Shown here piece after piece: positions 1 to 8,471 of a stretch of DNA of 64,000 bases. Below the pieces are notes generated by a model. That model was given only the letters and a program-made list of their open reading frames with translations. It did not search any database and was not told the DNA's origin. Each line of letters begins with the position of its first letter. Position 1 is the first letter of the stretch. The DNA is from UBA4408 sp002389785 (GTDB lineage: Bacteria > Bacteroidota > Bacteroidia > UBA4408), in contig DAORJK010000009.1 in the NCBI GenBank assembly GCA_035438985.1, positions 79,358 through 143,357 on the forward strand, given 5' to 3'. The position numbers and the translations under genes were made by a program.

Positions 1-10
1 AGTATATTTT

Positions 11-1813
11 TCATTTTAACTCCTCCTCTATTTTACTAATGGTAGATACTGTATCGGCATAATCAGTTTGCATAGCACTGGTTGATTTAACCGGAGCAAA
101 TCGAGCAAACTCACTTTTGTTTAACGTAAGTAACAAGAAATTTATTGCCTCTTGATTGGTTCCTTTGGCTAATAATACTTCTGAAATTTTTTCTTTGGTT
201 AATTCTACAGCCGATAAATTAAGCTTATCGCTTAAATAACCATTTATCGACTTAAATAATTCATTGTAAAATGCATCGTAATTATTTTGTTGCAGGTAAT
301 TATTAGCTAAGGCTAAACGTTTACGTGCAATTTGTGTAGCTTTTTTGCTTTTACGACTTACCGTATCGTTCAAGCTATTGTTGTATTTTTTAAAGAATAA
401 CAAAAAGGCTGCAAACAACAACACTGGCAATAAGAGAAGCATATAAAACTTGGTGGAACCAAAAAAATCATTTCCGGTTTTCTGTAAATTGGTCTTAGTT
501 TTAATGTAACGAATATCGTTGCCCAAAATCTTTACATCCTCTTTTGCAGTAATAACAGTAGTTCCAGCTTCGGTCTCATTGGCGGTACCCTTTTCTACGT
601 CGAGTGTAAAATCAGGTGAATTCAGCGTGACATAACTCTTTTTAGAAATATCAAAATAAGAAAAACTAATGGGCGGTAATTGGTATTTTCCTGAATGACG
701 AGGAATTAATAAATAATCGAAAGTACGGCTACCTGAAACCCCCGAAGTTGTAGTTGAAATTTTATCGTTAATTTTTGCATCGTAACCTTCGATTTCAGGA
801 GGCAATTTTAATTTAAAGGGATCAATTAATTTCAGATTTCCCTTTCCTGAAAGTGTAATGTACAAATTGGTAGCATCGTTCGTTTTCAAAGTTTTGTTGG
901 TATTGCTTAAGCGACACTCCATTCCGAAATCACCTACTGCTCCATTAAAATCTAAGGGTTTGCCTGCAGTGGGTAAAGGCATAACCTCAATTTTAATAGG
1001 CTTACTTTTTACGGTTGCACGCAGGTCTTGATATCCACCGCCAAAAAATTGGTCAAAAAAACTATTGCTTCTACTGCGCTGTTGTACACGTTTTACAACA
1101 TCCATCACCATTTCGGTAATTTCCAAGGTTCCGGCCCGCTGTGGCATGATTACAGTTTTCTTAATTTCTGCGGCTTGGTATTGAACGCCATCAAATACTT
1201 CCGGACGAAGTGTTGCTTGTTGATTGGGTGAAACTATGTCTTCACTCCAAAAACCATTAAATACAGGAGCTTTAGTTAAAGCATTTTGAACAATACTAAC
1301 CTTGGTATAAATTTTAAAGGTTACCACCAGTTGCTCTCCCACATATACTTTGCTTTTATCAACAAAAGCGCGCAAAAATAAATCCGAGTTATCGTCACCA
1401 TCCATTGCTTGTTGACCATTTCTCGAATTTTGCGAGGCAGGATTTTTCACCACATCAATAACCAGCGATTTTGAATTTACCTGTTTGCCATTTGAACTGA
1501 TGGCAGCCGGTCCAATGGTAAACTTACCTTCACGTTGAGCGGCAATAATGTAAGAAAGGGAAATGGATTGCGACATGTTTCCATTAATTATTTCCATGCT
1601 CGATGACTGATTAGGTCCTGAGAGCACAACAAAATCATGAAGATCGGGGGCTCTGAAATTGGAACCTGCTCCCTTTAAAGTATACGTAATTTGAAATTGC
1701 TCACCTACACCTACCTGGTTTCTACTGGTGGAAGCAACCAAAGTAGCATCCTGTGCCCAGCAAAATTGGCTTACGAATACGAACAATAAAATGCTGAATA
1801 AATTTAGTTTCAT
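11..1813 (-). CDS. batD: BatD-family protein of the Bat aerotolerance operon
   Basis: This 600-residue protein is the last Bat gene visible before the window edge. It opens with a signal peptide (about residues 1-20, ending CWAQ). A long periplasmic region of immunoglobulin-like beta-sandwich character follows, and a transmembrane segment lies near residues 455-476 ahead of a basic cytoplasmic tail. BatD proteins are known partners of the von Willebrand factor proteins BatA and BatB. The operon is linked to oxidative-stress tolerance in Bacteroides and Leptospira, but its biochemical role is unsettled. The gene lies 4 bases after the TPR gene on the same strand, so it is almost certainly co-transcribed. 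The ATG at 1813 places the signal peptide at the very N-terminus. The family call is secure; the function is inferred. Confidence 0.88.
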   Translation of the reverse strand: MKLNLFSILLFVFVSQFCWAQDATLVASTSRNQVGVGEQFQITYTLKGAGSNFRAPDLHDFVVLSGPNQSSSMEIINGNMSQSISLSYIIAAQREGKFTIGPAAISSNGKQVNSKSLVIDVVKNPASQNSRNGQQAMDGDDNSDLFLRAFVDKSKVYVGEQLVVTFKIYTKVSIVQNALTKAPVFNGFWSEDIVSPNQQATLRPEVFDGVQYQAAEIKKTVIMPQRAGTLEITEMVMDVVKRVQQRSRSNSFFDQFFGGGYQDLRATVKSKPIKIEVMPLPTAGKPLDFNGAVGDFGMECRLSNTNKTLKTNDATNLYITLSGKGNLKLIDPFKLKLPPEIEGYDAKINDKISTTTSGVSGSRTFDYLLIPRHSGKYQLPPISFSYFDISKKSYVTLNSPDFTLDVEKGTANETEAGTTVITAKEDVKILGNDIRYIKTKTNLQKTGNDFFGSTKFYMLLLLPVLLFAAFLLFFKKYNNSLNDTVSRKSKKATQIARKRLALANNYLQQNNYDAFYNELFKSINGYLSDKLNLSAVELTKEKISEVLLAKGTNQEAINFLLLTLNKSEFARFAPVKSTSAMQTDYADTVSTISKIEEELK

Positions 1814-1817
1814 TTGC

Positions 1818-2546
1818 TTACCAGTCTTTTTCTATTTGAACTTTAACTCCAACAGCTTTCTTCTTCTTTAACTTATCCTGAACATCCTTTTCCTGGTTAT
1901 TCATCGCTTCAAGCAGGCGTTTGGCATCTTCCTTATTCATTTTTTGTGGTTGATTGTTCGCTTGCTGATCTTGTTTGTCCTTCTCCTCCTTGTTTTGCTG
2001 TTGTTCGTTTTTATCGTTTGATTTTTGGTCCTTATTGTCTTGATTTTGTTGATCTTGATTGCCTTCTGAATTTTTATTGTCTTTGCCTTTGCCGTTTTTA
2101 TCTTGATTTTTTTGTTGCTCCATTTTTTTCTTGGCATAGGCTAGGTTATAGCGCGTATCTTCATCTTTGGGATTTATTTTTAATGCTTGTTGATAGGCTT
2201 TTACACAGTCTTCGTACTTTTTATTTTCGAGCAATGAATTTCCCAGATTGTGATACGATTGTGCAAGTTTCGGTTTGTCCTTTACTTTATGTGTCAGCGT
2301 TTCGAAAACCTGTGCTGCTTCTTCGTATTTTTTTTGCTTGTACAATGCGTCTCCTTTATTAAACAAGCCCTCAAACGATTCTTTATTTTTTTCGACTGAT
2401 TTAGAATAGCTTTTTTCGGCTGCACTAAAATTATGCTTCTTGTAATATTCGTTTCCTTCTCGAATGTATTTATTTTCGGTTTGAGCAAAAGCTGAAACGA
2501 TACAACATACTAACAGGCTAGCAATTATTTTTACTTGTAAGTTCAT
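1818..2546 (-). CDS. batC: TPR protein, BatC-like
   Basis: This 242-residue protein has a signal peptide (about residues 1-21, ending SAFAQ). About three tetratricopeptide repeats follow between residues 25 and 140, with recognisable turns such as NPKDEDTRYNLAYA. The middle of the C-terminal half is an extremely polar, low-complexity Q/N/K/D/E tract (about residues 143-202). The order TPR protein between batB and batD matches BatC of Bacteroides. Bat TPR proteins are thought to scaffold the BatA/BatB complex in the periplasm. The gene begins 2 bases after batB ends, so translation is probably coupled. The low-complexity tract creates long false open frames on the other strand. I cannot separate BatC from BatE by sequence alone; the name rests on position. 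Confidence 0.82.
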   Translation of the reverse strand: MNLQVKIIASLLVCCIVSAFAQTENKYIREGNEYYKKHNFSAAEKSYSKSVEKNKESFEGLFNKGDALYKQKKYEEAAQVFETLTHKVKDKPKLAQSYHNLGNSLLENKKYEDCVKAYQQALKINPKDEDTRYNLAYAKKKMEQQKNQDKNGKGKDNKNSEGNQDQQNQDNKDQKSNDKNEQQQNKEEKDKQDQQANNQPQKMNKEDAKRLLEAMNNQEKDVQDKLKKKKAVGVKVQIEKDW

Positions 2547-2548
2547 TT

Positions 2549-3610
2549 CTACTTGGTTCGATTAGGAGTTGCATTTTTATTTTTTCCGAACAAATCGAGC
2601 TTAATCCACCATTTACTAATTGTTTCAGAAAGCAGTAATTCGAAGCTGAAAAAAAGCAATGCCAAAAAGATGAAAATTTGAAAATGATCATCGTAATCGG
2701 TATAAATTTTACTTCCAAATTCATGCTTTTGCATTTTATTTATCTGTTCAAAAATAACACTCAATCCAGCTTGTGAATTAGTTGCACGAACATACATACC
2801 GTGCCCCATGGCGGCAATTTGTTGCAGGTTCGATTCATCCAGACGTGTTATTACAGTGGTACCGCTATTGTCTTTTCGGAATCCGGTTTGATGTCCGTTT
2901 TGGAAAATCGGAATAGGTGCTCCTTCCTCGGACCCCATACCAATTGTGTGTACCGCAATTCCTTTTTCTGCAGCAGCCTCAGCTGCTTTTACAGCATCGT
3001 CTTCATGATTCTCTCCATCGGTTATTACAATAATTGCTTTACTGTTTCCACTTTTAGGATCAAATGAGTTTACGGCCAAATCAATCGCAGTTCCAATAGC
3101 AGTACCCTGAGTTGAAATCATATCCGTTGAAATATGATCGAGAAAAAGCTTGGCTGCAGCATAATCAGTAGTAACCGGCAGTTGAACGTAGGCTTGTCCT
3201 GCAAAAATTATGACACCAATTCTATCATCATGCAGGTTTTCGATTAAACGAGCAATCGAGAGTTTTGCCTTTTCCAAGCGATTGGGGCTGAGGTCTTCGG
3301 CTGTCATACTATTACTAACGTCTAGCGCAATAATTATATCTACACCTTCCCGTTTTATTTCTTCCAGTTTAGAGCCACTTTGCGGATTGGCAATTCCTAT
3401 AATGAGAAAGAAAAACCCGACACAAAGCAAAGCTATTTTAAGCGCCGCCTTTGAATTTGAACGATCGGGTATTAATGCAGCTATTAATTTTTCATCTGCA
3501 AGTCGTGCCAAAGCCCGCTTACGTATACTCTTCATTGCAATAGCAACTAGTACAACAACTGGTATAAGTAGCAGTCCATACAAAAAATGAATATTTTCAA
3601 ATCGTAACAC
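2549..3610 (-). CDS. batB: BatB, membrane-anchored von Willebrand factor A protein
   Basis: This 353-residue protein has two N-terminal membrane segments (about 8-26 and 57-75), a von Willebrand factor A domain (about 90-290) and a C-terminal membrane segment (about 308-328). The metal-ion-dependent adhesion site is complete: DVSNS at 97-101, a threonine near 170 in STQGTAIG, and the aspartate of TDGE at 198. BatB pairs with BatA in the inner membrane with the VWA domain exposed to the periplasm. The start codon is GTG at 3610. The gene lies 14 bases after batA. The N-terminal basic stretch between the membrane segments is typical of the family. Confidence 0.92.
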   Translation of the reverse strand: MLRFENIHFLYGLLLIPVVVLVAIAMKSIRKRALARLADEKLIAALIPDRSNSKAALKIALLCVGFFFLIIGIANPQSGSKLEEIKREGVDIIIALDVSNSMTAEDLSPNRLEKAKLSIARLIENLHDDRIGVIIFAGQAYVQLPVTTDYAAAKLFLDHISTDMISTQGTAIGTAIDLAVNSFDPKSGNSKAIIVITDGENHEDDAVKAAEAAAEKGIAVHTIGMGSEEGAPIPIFQNGHQTGFRKDNSGTTVITRLDESNLQQIAAMGHGMYVRATNSQAGLSVIFEQINKMQKHEFGSKIYTDYDDHFQIFIFLALLFFSFELLLSETISKWWIKLDLFGKNKNATPNRTK

Positions 3611-3624
3611 GATTAATTAAATAG

Positions 3625-4623
3625 TTAAGTTAAACTTCTGAATACTGTATTTTTTAATCCAAATTCAAGAACCAATAAGAATAGCGCTAATAATGCGAGT
3701 GGTAGAAATAATTCAGACTTTTTAGTATAATTTTTTTCCTCTATAATGGTCTTTTCCAACTGGTCGATTTCTGCATAAATTTGTTTTAGTTTTTCATTAT
3801 TGGTAGCTCTAAAATATTTACCACCGGTTAACGAAGCGATTTTTTTTAATACCGGCTCATCGATATCGCATTTTACATAATCATATGCATATTGTCCGTT
3901 GGGGTAAATAGCTACCGGCGAATAGGCCATACCTTTGGTTCCTACTCCTATTGTATAGACTCTTATTCCAAATGGTTGGGCCAATTCACCAGCCAATTCA
4001 GGTGAGACAGAACCGGTGTTATTTACTCCATCTGTTAATAAAATTATCACCTTGCTCTTTGCTTTGCTATTTTGAATTCTGTTTACGGCAGTGGCTAGTC
4101 CCATACCAATAGCAGTACCATCTTGTATCATTCCGGTTTTAACTCCCGAAAACAGATTTTTCAAAACAGAATGATCGGTTGTAAGTGGACATTGAGTAAA
4201 ACTTTCGCCACTAAAAATAACCAGTCCAATGCGGTCATCAGGACGGCTATCGATAAATTCCATGGCTATTTCTTTGGATGCATCCAAACGATTAGGTTTG
4301 AAATCCTGCGCCAGCATACTTGCGGAGATATCAAGCGTCAGCACTATGTCAATTCCTTCGGTTTTTAAATCCTGCCAGCTTTTTTTTGATTGAGGACGTG
4401 CTAAAGCCAATATTAATGCAGCAAGCGCCAACATACGCAAAACGAACAAACTGTGGCGGAAATATACTTTCAGTGAAGTTTTGTTTCCGGAAAATCCGTT
4501 AAAATTTGAAATACGTAACGATGCCTTACGCGAATTATATCGAAAGAAATACCAAATGGCAAAAGCAGGAATTACTAACAGCGCATAAAAAAAGCCCGGA
4601 TTTGCAAATGCTACACCATTCAT
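3625..4623 (-). CDS. batA: BatA, membrane-anchored von Willebrand factor A protein
   Basis: This 332-residue paralogue of BatB has the same topology: a membrane segment at about 10-28, a second at about 58-76, a VWA domain from about 90 to 295 and a C-terminal membrane segment at about 304-323. The MIDAS motif DISAS is at 98-102 and the downstream LLTDG supplies the metal-binding aspartate, so the domain should bind a divalent ion. Its start codon overlaps the stop of the preceding gene in an ATGA arrangement (4620-4623), a sign of translational coupling. Its position directly before batB fixes it as BatA. Confidence 0.92.
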   Translation of the reverse strand: MNGVAFANPGFFYALLVIPAFAIWYFFRYNSRKASLRISNFNGFSGNKTSLKVYFRHSLFVLRMLALAALILALARPQSKKSWQDLKTEGIDIVLTLDISASMLAQDFKPNRLDASKEIAMEFIDSRPDDRIGLVIFSGESFTQCPLTTDHSVLKNLFSGVKTGMIQDGTAIGMGLATAVNRIQNSKAKSKVIILLTDGVNNTGSVSPELAGELAQPFGIRVYTIGVGTKGMAYSPVAIYPNGQYAYDYVKCDIDEPVLKKIASLTGGKYFRATNNEKLKQIYAEIDQLEKTIIEEKNYTKKSELFLPLALLALFLLVLEFGLKNTVFRSLT

Positions 4624-5591
4624 AGTTTTGCCTCCTTCCCTTCTAATTCAGTATAAATTGAAGCGGTAGTTTGCACAAACAAAACAGCATCCTCCATACT
4701 TTGCTCGTTTTCGGATGGCAAAGGTTGTTCTTTTGCAAACTTCACCATATCCGAAAGCGATAATAATTGTCGCAGCTTTAATCGTAAAGCATCTTCAATG
4801 TGAATTCTACGCATACTGCGCATGGTTTCATCCGTAGTTTGTTCCATTGCTGCAATTTGAAAACGATTTTCAAGGTAAGTACGCACAATATCACTTAAGC
4901 GAATCTGATACAGTTTATATTTTCCTTCTTGCCAAAGCTTTTCATTTTTGAGCTGTTCAAGCTGCTCAAGAGCAATGGTATGGGGAGGAATAATGACTTT
5001 TTGTTCAACTACTACCTGAGGTGTTACCTTACGTTTTTTCAAATAGTAAATTATCAAGAGTAATATCAAAATGGCTACTGCTCCGCCAATCAGGTAAGGA
5101 ATAAGTTCGCGATAATTCCAAGGTACTTCCTTGGGTCCTTTAATATCACGAATAGCTTTTGTAGTGTCAACTGCTACTGTTTGAATTTGAAGTAATAAAG
5201 CTTCTGTGTAAACCGGATTTGCCGAATCATTATCTACAGTAAATGTAAATGGAGCTATTGCAAAATAGCCTGAATCGAATGAGGTAATCAGTATCTTTTT
5301 TGTGTATCGAACACGTTGCTTATCCGAAGTAAAGCTGGTATCGATTTTACTTTGTCCTACTACTTCGATGTGAGCGTTAATCGTATCGTTAATTAAAGGA
5401 AACTCAACTTTACTCTGAATCGGAGTTTCAATACGAAGTATCAAATTAGTTTGTTCGCCAATTTTCAGTTTTACAGAATCGAGTGAGGCACTGGCAATAT
5501 TTTTTTGAGCCGATGCTTCATAAAATAAAAACATACTCAGAAAAAATCCAAGCAGAAAAAATGAACTATTAGTGGTAACTGTTCTATTCAT
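4620..5591 (-). CDS. Bat-operon membrane protein with periplasmic N-terminal domain
   Basis: This 323-residue protein has a signal peptide (about 1-28), a beta-rich periplasmic domain (about 30-150) whose start (ASLDSVKLKIGEQTNLILRI) resembles the sandwich repeats of BatD, one transmembrane segment (about 166-184) and a cytoplasmic helical tail. A gene of this type normally sits between DUF58 and batA in Bacteroidota Bat operons and is usually left as hypothetical or DUF4381-like. It overlaps its upstream neighbour by 1 base (TAATG) and its downstream neighbour by 4. I infer that it passes information across the membrane between the MoxR/DUF58 proteins and the periplasmic VWA proteins; nothing in the sequence proves that. 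Confidence 0.72.
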   Translation of the reverse strand: MNRTVTTNSSFFLLGFFLSMFLFYEASAQKNIASASLDSVKLKIGEQTNLILRIETPIQSKVEFPLINDTINAHIEVVGQSKIDTSFTSDKQRVRYTKKILITSFDSGYFAIAPFTFTVDNDSANPVYTEALLLQIQTVAVDTTKAIRDIKGPKEVPWNYRELIPYLIGGAVAILILLLIIYYLKKRKVTPQVVVEQKVIIPPHTIALEQLEQLKNEKLWQEGKYKLYQIRLSDIVRTYLENRFQIAAMEQTTDETMRSMRRIHIEDALRLKLRQLLSLSDMVKFAKEQPLPSENEQSMEDAVLFVQTTASIYTELEGKEAKL

Positions 5592-6463
5592 TACTTTGCG
5601 CGTCGCTTAAACAAATTCATCAATGGTTTGATGTAGGGTTCACGTGTGTTTATATGAGCTGCATCAACTCCGCTTCGGTTAAATAAATTAATGAGTTGAT
5701 TTTCTCGTTTTTTACTTTGCAGGGTATAGTTGTTTCTCACTGCTGCATTATTCGTATCAATCCAGCGAATTTGTCCGCTTTCTGTGTCAAAAAACTTTAC
5801 TAATCCCATTGGCGGTAGAATGTTTTCGCGTTCATCAAAAATTCGCAAGGCAATGGTATCATGCTTCTTAGAGGCAATTTTTAACGCATCCGAAAAATCT
5901 GCATCGTCAATAAAATCAGATATTACAAATGCAGTACAGCGTTTTTTAATAACGTTGGTAAAAAACTGCAAGCCAAGCGCGATATTTGTTTTATTGTTTT
6001 GGGGTGTAAACTCTATAAGTTCACGAATAATGAGCAAAATATGACCTTTTCCTTTCTTGGGAGGAATGTATTTTTCGATTTTATCGCTGAAAAATATCAC
6101 CCCAATCTTATCGTTGTTTTGAATCGCCGAAAATGCGATAACCGCACATAATTCGGTGATCAGTTCTTTTTTTAATTGTTGTTTTGTTCCAAAGTTTTCA
6201 GAAGCGCTCACATCAACGAGCAACATTACAGTCATTTCGCGCTCTTCCTCAAATACCTTGATATAAGGGTGATTAAATCGCGCGGTAACATTCCAATCGA
6301 TTGTTCGGATATCATCACCGGGCATGTATTCGCGCACTTCGCTAAACGCCATACCCCTGCCTTTGAAGGCACTATGGTATTCTCCTGAAAAAATCTGGTT
6401 GGACAAGCCCCTGGATTTTATCTCAATTTTCCGTACTTTTTTTAATAATTCTGCTGTATCCAT
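5591..6463 (-). CDS. DUF58 domain protein of the Bat operon
   Basis: This 290-residue cytoplasmic protein has the DUF58 signature early on (SGEYHSAFKGRGMAFSEVRE, followed by a G-D-D-I-R-x-I-D-W-N stretch) and then a VWA-like fold containing LLVDVSASE. DUF58 proteins occur next to MoxR ATPases and VWA proteins and are assumed to be clients or partners of MoxR. I start the gene at the ATG at 6463 (MDTAELLKKVRKIEI), which matches the usual family N-terminus. An upstream TTG at 6484 would add seven residues with no support. It sits 84 bases after moxR and overlaps the next gene by 1 base. Confidence 0.87.
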   Translation of the reverse strand: MDTAELLKKVRKIEIKSRGLSNQIFSGEYHSAFKGRGMAFSEVREYMPGDDIRTIDWNVTARFNHPYIKVFEEEREMTVMLLVDVSASENFGTKQQLKKELITELCAVIAFSAIQNNDKIGVIFFSDKIEKYIPPKKGKGHILLIIRELIEFTPQNNKTNIALGLQFFTNVIKKRCTAFVISDFIDDADFSDALKIASKKHDTIALRIFDERENILPPMGLVKFFDTESGQIRWIDTNNAAVRNNYTLQSKKRENQLINLFNRSGVDAAHINTREPYIKPLMNLFKRRAK

Positions 6464-6547
6464 TCTATTATTCCGAAACAACAATTCACTCTATTCCAAC
6501 AAAATTGCACCTTTTCAAATGCACAGTGTGGCGTATTAGATAAGAAA

Positions 6548-7546
6548 TTAAGGAACTTCTACTGTATTTAAAATTTCATTGATGATGTGTTCACTGGTGA
6601 TACTCTCAGCTTCGGCTTCATAGGTCAAGCCAATACGATGACGCATTACATCGTTGCACACAGCGCGCACATCTTCCGGAATAACATATCCTCGTCGCTT
6701 AATAAATGCATAGGCTTTTGCTGCGAGTGCCAAATTAATGCTAGCACGAGGTGAAGCACCATAAGAAATTAAAGGTGCAAATTTTTCCAGTTTACTATCT
6801 TTAGGGAAACGAGTTGCGAAGACAATATCAACAATGTATTGCTCAATTTTTTCGTCCATGTAAACTTCCTTTACAATTTTTCGTGCACGGATGATGTCAT
6901 CGGTTTTTAAAATTGAATTCACTGAAGGATACTGACTCAATACATTTTGACGCACAATTTTTTTCTCTTCTTCTTTTGAAGGATAGCCGATTACAATTTT
7001 CAACATAAATCGATCGAGTTGTGCTTCAGGCAACGGATAAGTACCTTCTTGCTCGATTGGATTTTGAGTAGCCAATACCAAGAAAGGCTCCGGTAATTTA
7101 AATGTTTGATCACCAATCGTAACTTGACGTTCTTGCATGGCTTCGAGCAAAGCACTTTGTACTTTTGCCGGGGCACGGTTTATTTCATCCGCCAATATAA
7201 AGTTCGAAAAAACCGGACCTTTTCTTACGGAAAATTCTTCCTTTTTTTGATTGTAGATCATGGTACCGATTAAGTCGGCCGGTAACAAATCGGGAGTAAA
7301 CTGAATTCGGCTAAATCCGGCTTCAATTGTACTGGCAAGCGATTTTATCGCAAGTGTTTTTGCCAACCCCGGAACTCCTTCTAGTAAAATATGCCCATTC
7401 GAAAGTAATCCAATAAGCAATCGTTCCACCATGTATTTTTGACCAATAATTACTTTGTCCATTTCCAAAGTAATCATATCAATAAATGCGCTTTCCTTTT
7501 GTATTCGCTCGTTTAGCTCTTTAATGTCAATACTTGTTGTTTCCAT
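6548..7546 (-). CDS. moxR: MoxR-type AAA+ ATPase, first gene of the Bat operon
   Basis: This 332-residue AAA+ ATPase has Walker A GVPGLAKT at 57-64, Walker B ending in DE at 120-121 (FILADEINRA), sensor residues in LATQNPIEQEGTYPLPEAQL and the MoxR C-terminal lid domain. MoxR proteins act as chaperone-like ATPases on VWA-domain proteins, here the BatA/BatB/DUF58 set encoded directly downstream. It is the promoter-proximal gene of a seven-gene unit running from 7546 to 11. A perfect TACATTTG -7 element on this strand at 7572-7579 fits a start site about 20 bases before the ATG. Confidence 0.93.
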   Translation of the reverse strand: METTSIDIKELNERIQKESAFIDMITLEMDKVIIGQKYMVERLLIGLLSNGHILLEGVPGLAKTLAIKSLASTIEAGFSRIQFTPDLLPADLIGTMIYNQKKEEFSVRKGPVFSNFILADEINRAPAKVQSALLEAMQERQVTIGDQTFKLPEPFLVLATQNPIEQEGTYPLPEAQLDRFMLKIVIGYPSKEEEKKIVRQNVLSQYPSVNSILKTDDIIRARKIVKEVYMDEKIEQYIVDIVFATRFPKDSKLEKFAPLISYGASPRASINLALAAKAYAFIKRRGYVIPEDVRAVCNDVMRHRIGLTYEAEAESITSEHIINEILNTVEVP

Positions 7547-7571
7547 TTGAGTGTTTACTATTTTAGTGTCG

Positions 7572-7600
7572 CAAATGTATTGTGTGCATGTATTTTGAAA
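7572..7600 (-). promoter_or_regulatory. Bacteroidota-type promoter of the Bat operon
   Basis: On the minus strand the sequence reads TACATTTG at 7579-7572, an exact match to the TAnnTTTG -7 element of Bacteroidota sigma-ABfr promoters. A TTTC (7600-7597) lies 17 bases upstream and would be a one-mismatch TTTG -33 element. The moxR ATG follows 26 bases after the -7 element. Confidence 0.5.
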
Positions 7601-7718
7601 AAATTCTTGCCTGTTAATAATTGTTAATCGCCTTTACAATCGTGACTTTTAAGAATTTTTGCATTCCTAAAATAGTTCTGTTAAAAGCGCTATTTTTACC
7701 ATCCTAAATTCATAAAAA

Positions 7719-8465
7719 ATGCATCGATATTTTATAAAGCTCGCTTACAAAGGAACTGCCTATCACGGCTGGCAAAAGCAAGACAATGCGCACAGTATTC
7801 AGCAAGAGTTAGAAAATGCATTGCAGGCATTATTGGGTTCTACCACTGAAACCTTGGGATGTGGCCGAACTGATGCCGGGGTTCATGCGCGTGAGTTTTA
7901 TGCACATTTTGATACAGAGACACGCATTGCGGATGATAAATTTATTGTATACAAACTGAATAAAATTTTGCCGAAAGATATTTCAGCAGCTTCGGTATTT
8001 GAGGTAAAAGCTTCTGCCAATGCTCGATTTGATGCTATTTCACGAACCTACCAATATTACATCTCGCGAAAAAAAAATCCATTTGAAATTGACACAGCGT
8101 ACTATTTGTATGGAGTGTTAGATATTGGAAAAATGAACCGTGCAGCAAAACTGTTATTCAATCACATTGATTTTACTTCTTTCAGCAAATCGAATACACA
8201 GGTGTTTACAAATAACTGCACCATCTTAAAAGCTGAATGGTATCAAAAAGATGCATTGCTTATATTTGAGATTAAGGCAAATCGTTTTCTTCGAAACATG
8301 GTTCGTGCTATTGTTGGTACCTTACTACAAGTTGGTAAGGGTGAACTTTCAGAAGAAGAATTTGAAACTATTATTCTTTCCAAAAATCGACAATTGGCTG
8401 GATTTTCAGTTCCTGCAGAAGGTTTATTTTTAACACAAGTAGAATATCCCGATCATATTTTTTAA
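7719..8465 (+). CDS. truA: tRNA pseudouridine(38-40) synthase TruA
   Basis: This 248-residue protein converts U38-U40 in the anticodon arm of tRNAs to pseudouridine. The N-terminal motif YKGTAYHGWQKQ and the catalytic-aspartate motif GCGRTDAGVHA (Asp52) are intact, as is RFLRNMVRAIVGTLL in the second half. The length is typical for bacterial TruA. It is divergent from the Bat operon across a 172-base spacer and converges on the ATP-grasp gene, leaving only 6 bases between stop codons and no recognisable terminator. Confidence 0.96.
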   Translation: MHRYFIKLAYKGTAYHGWQKQDNAHSIQQELENALQALLGSTTETLGCGRTDAGVHAREFYAHFDTETRIADDKFIVYKLNKILPKDISAASVFEVKASANARFDAISRTYQYYISRKKNPFEIDTAYYLYGVLDIGKMNRAAKLLFNHIDFTSFSKSNTQVFTNNCTILKAEWYQKDALLIFEIKANRFLRNMVRAIVGTLLQVGKGELSEEEFETIILSKNRQLAGFSVPAEGLFLTQVEYPDHIF

Positions 8466-8471
8466 CTCAAA

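Noticed and set aside
1946..2362. 138-codon open frame on the plus strand inside the batC-like gene
   Set aside because: It is the complement of the low-complexity Q/N/K/D tract and TPR region, rich in Cys/Phe/Leu, with no family resemblance. The minus-strand gene is clearly real.
6464..6484. Upstream TTG start for the DUF58 gene
   Set aside because: The family N-terminus begins at the downstream ATG (MDTAELLKKV).
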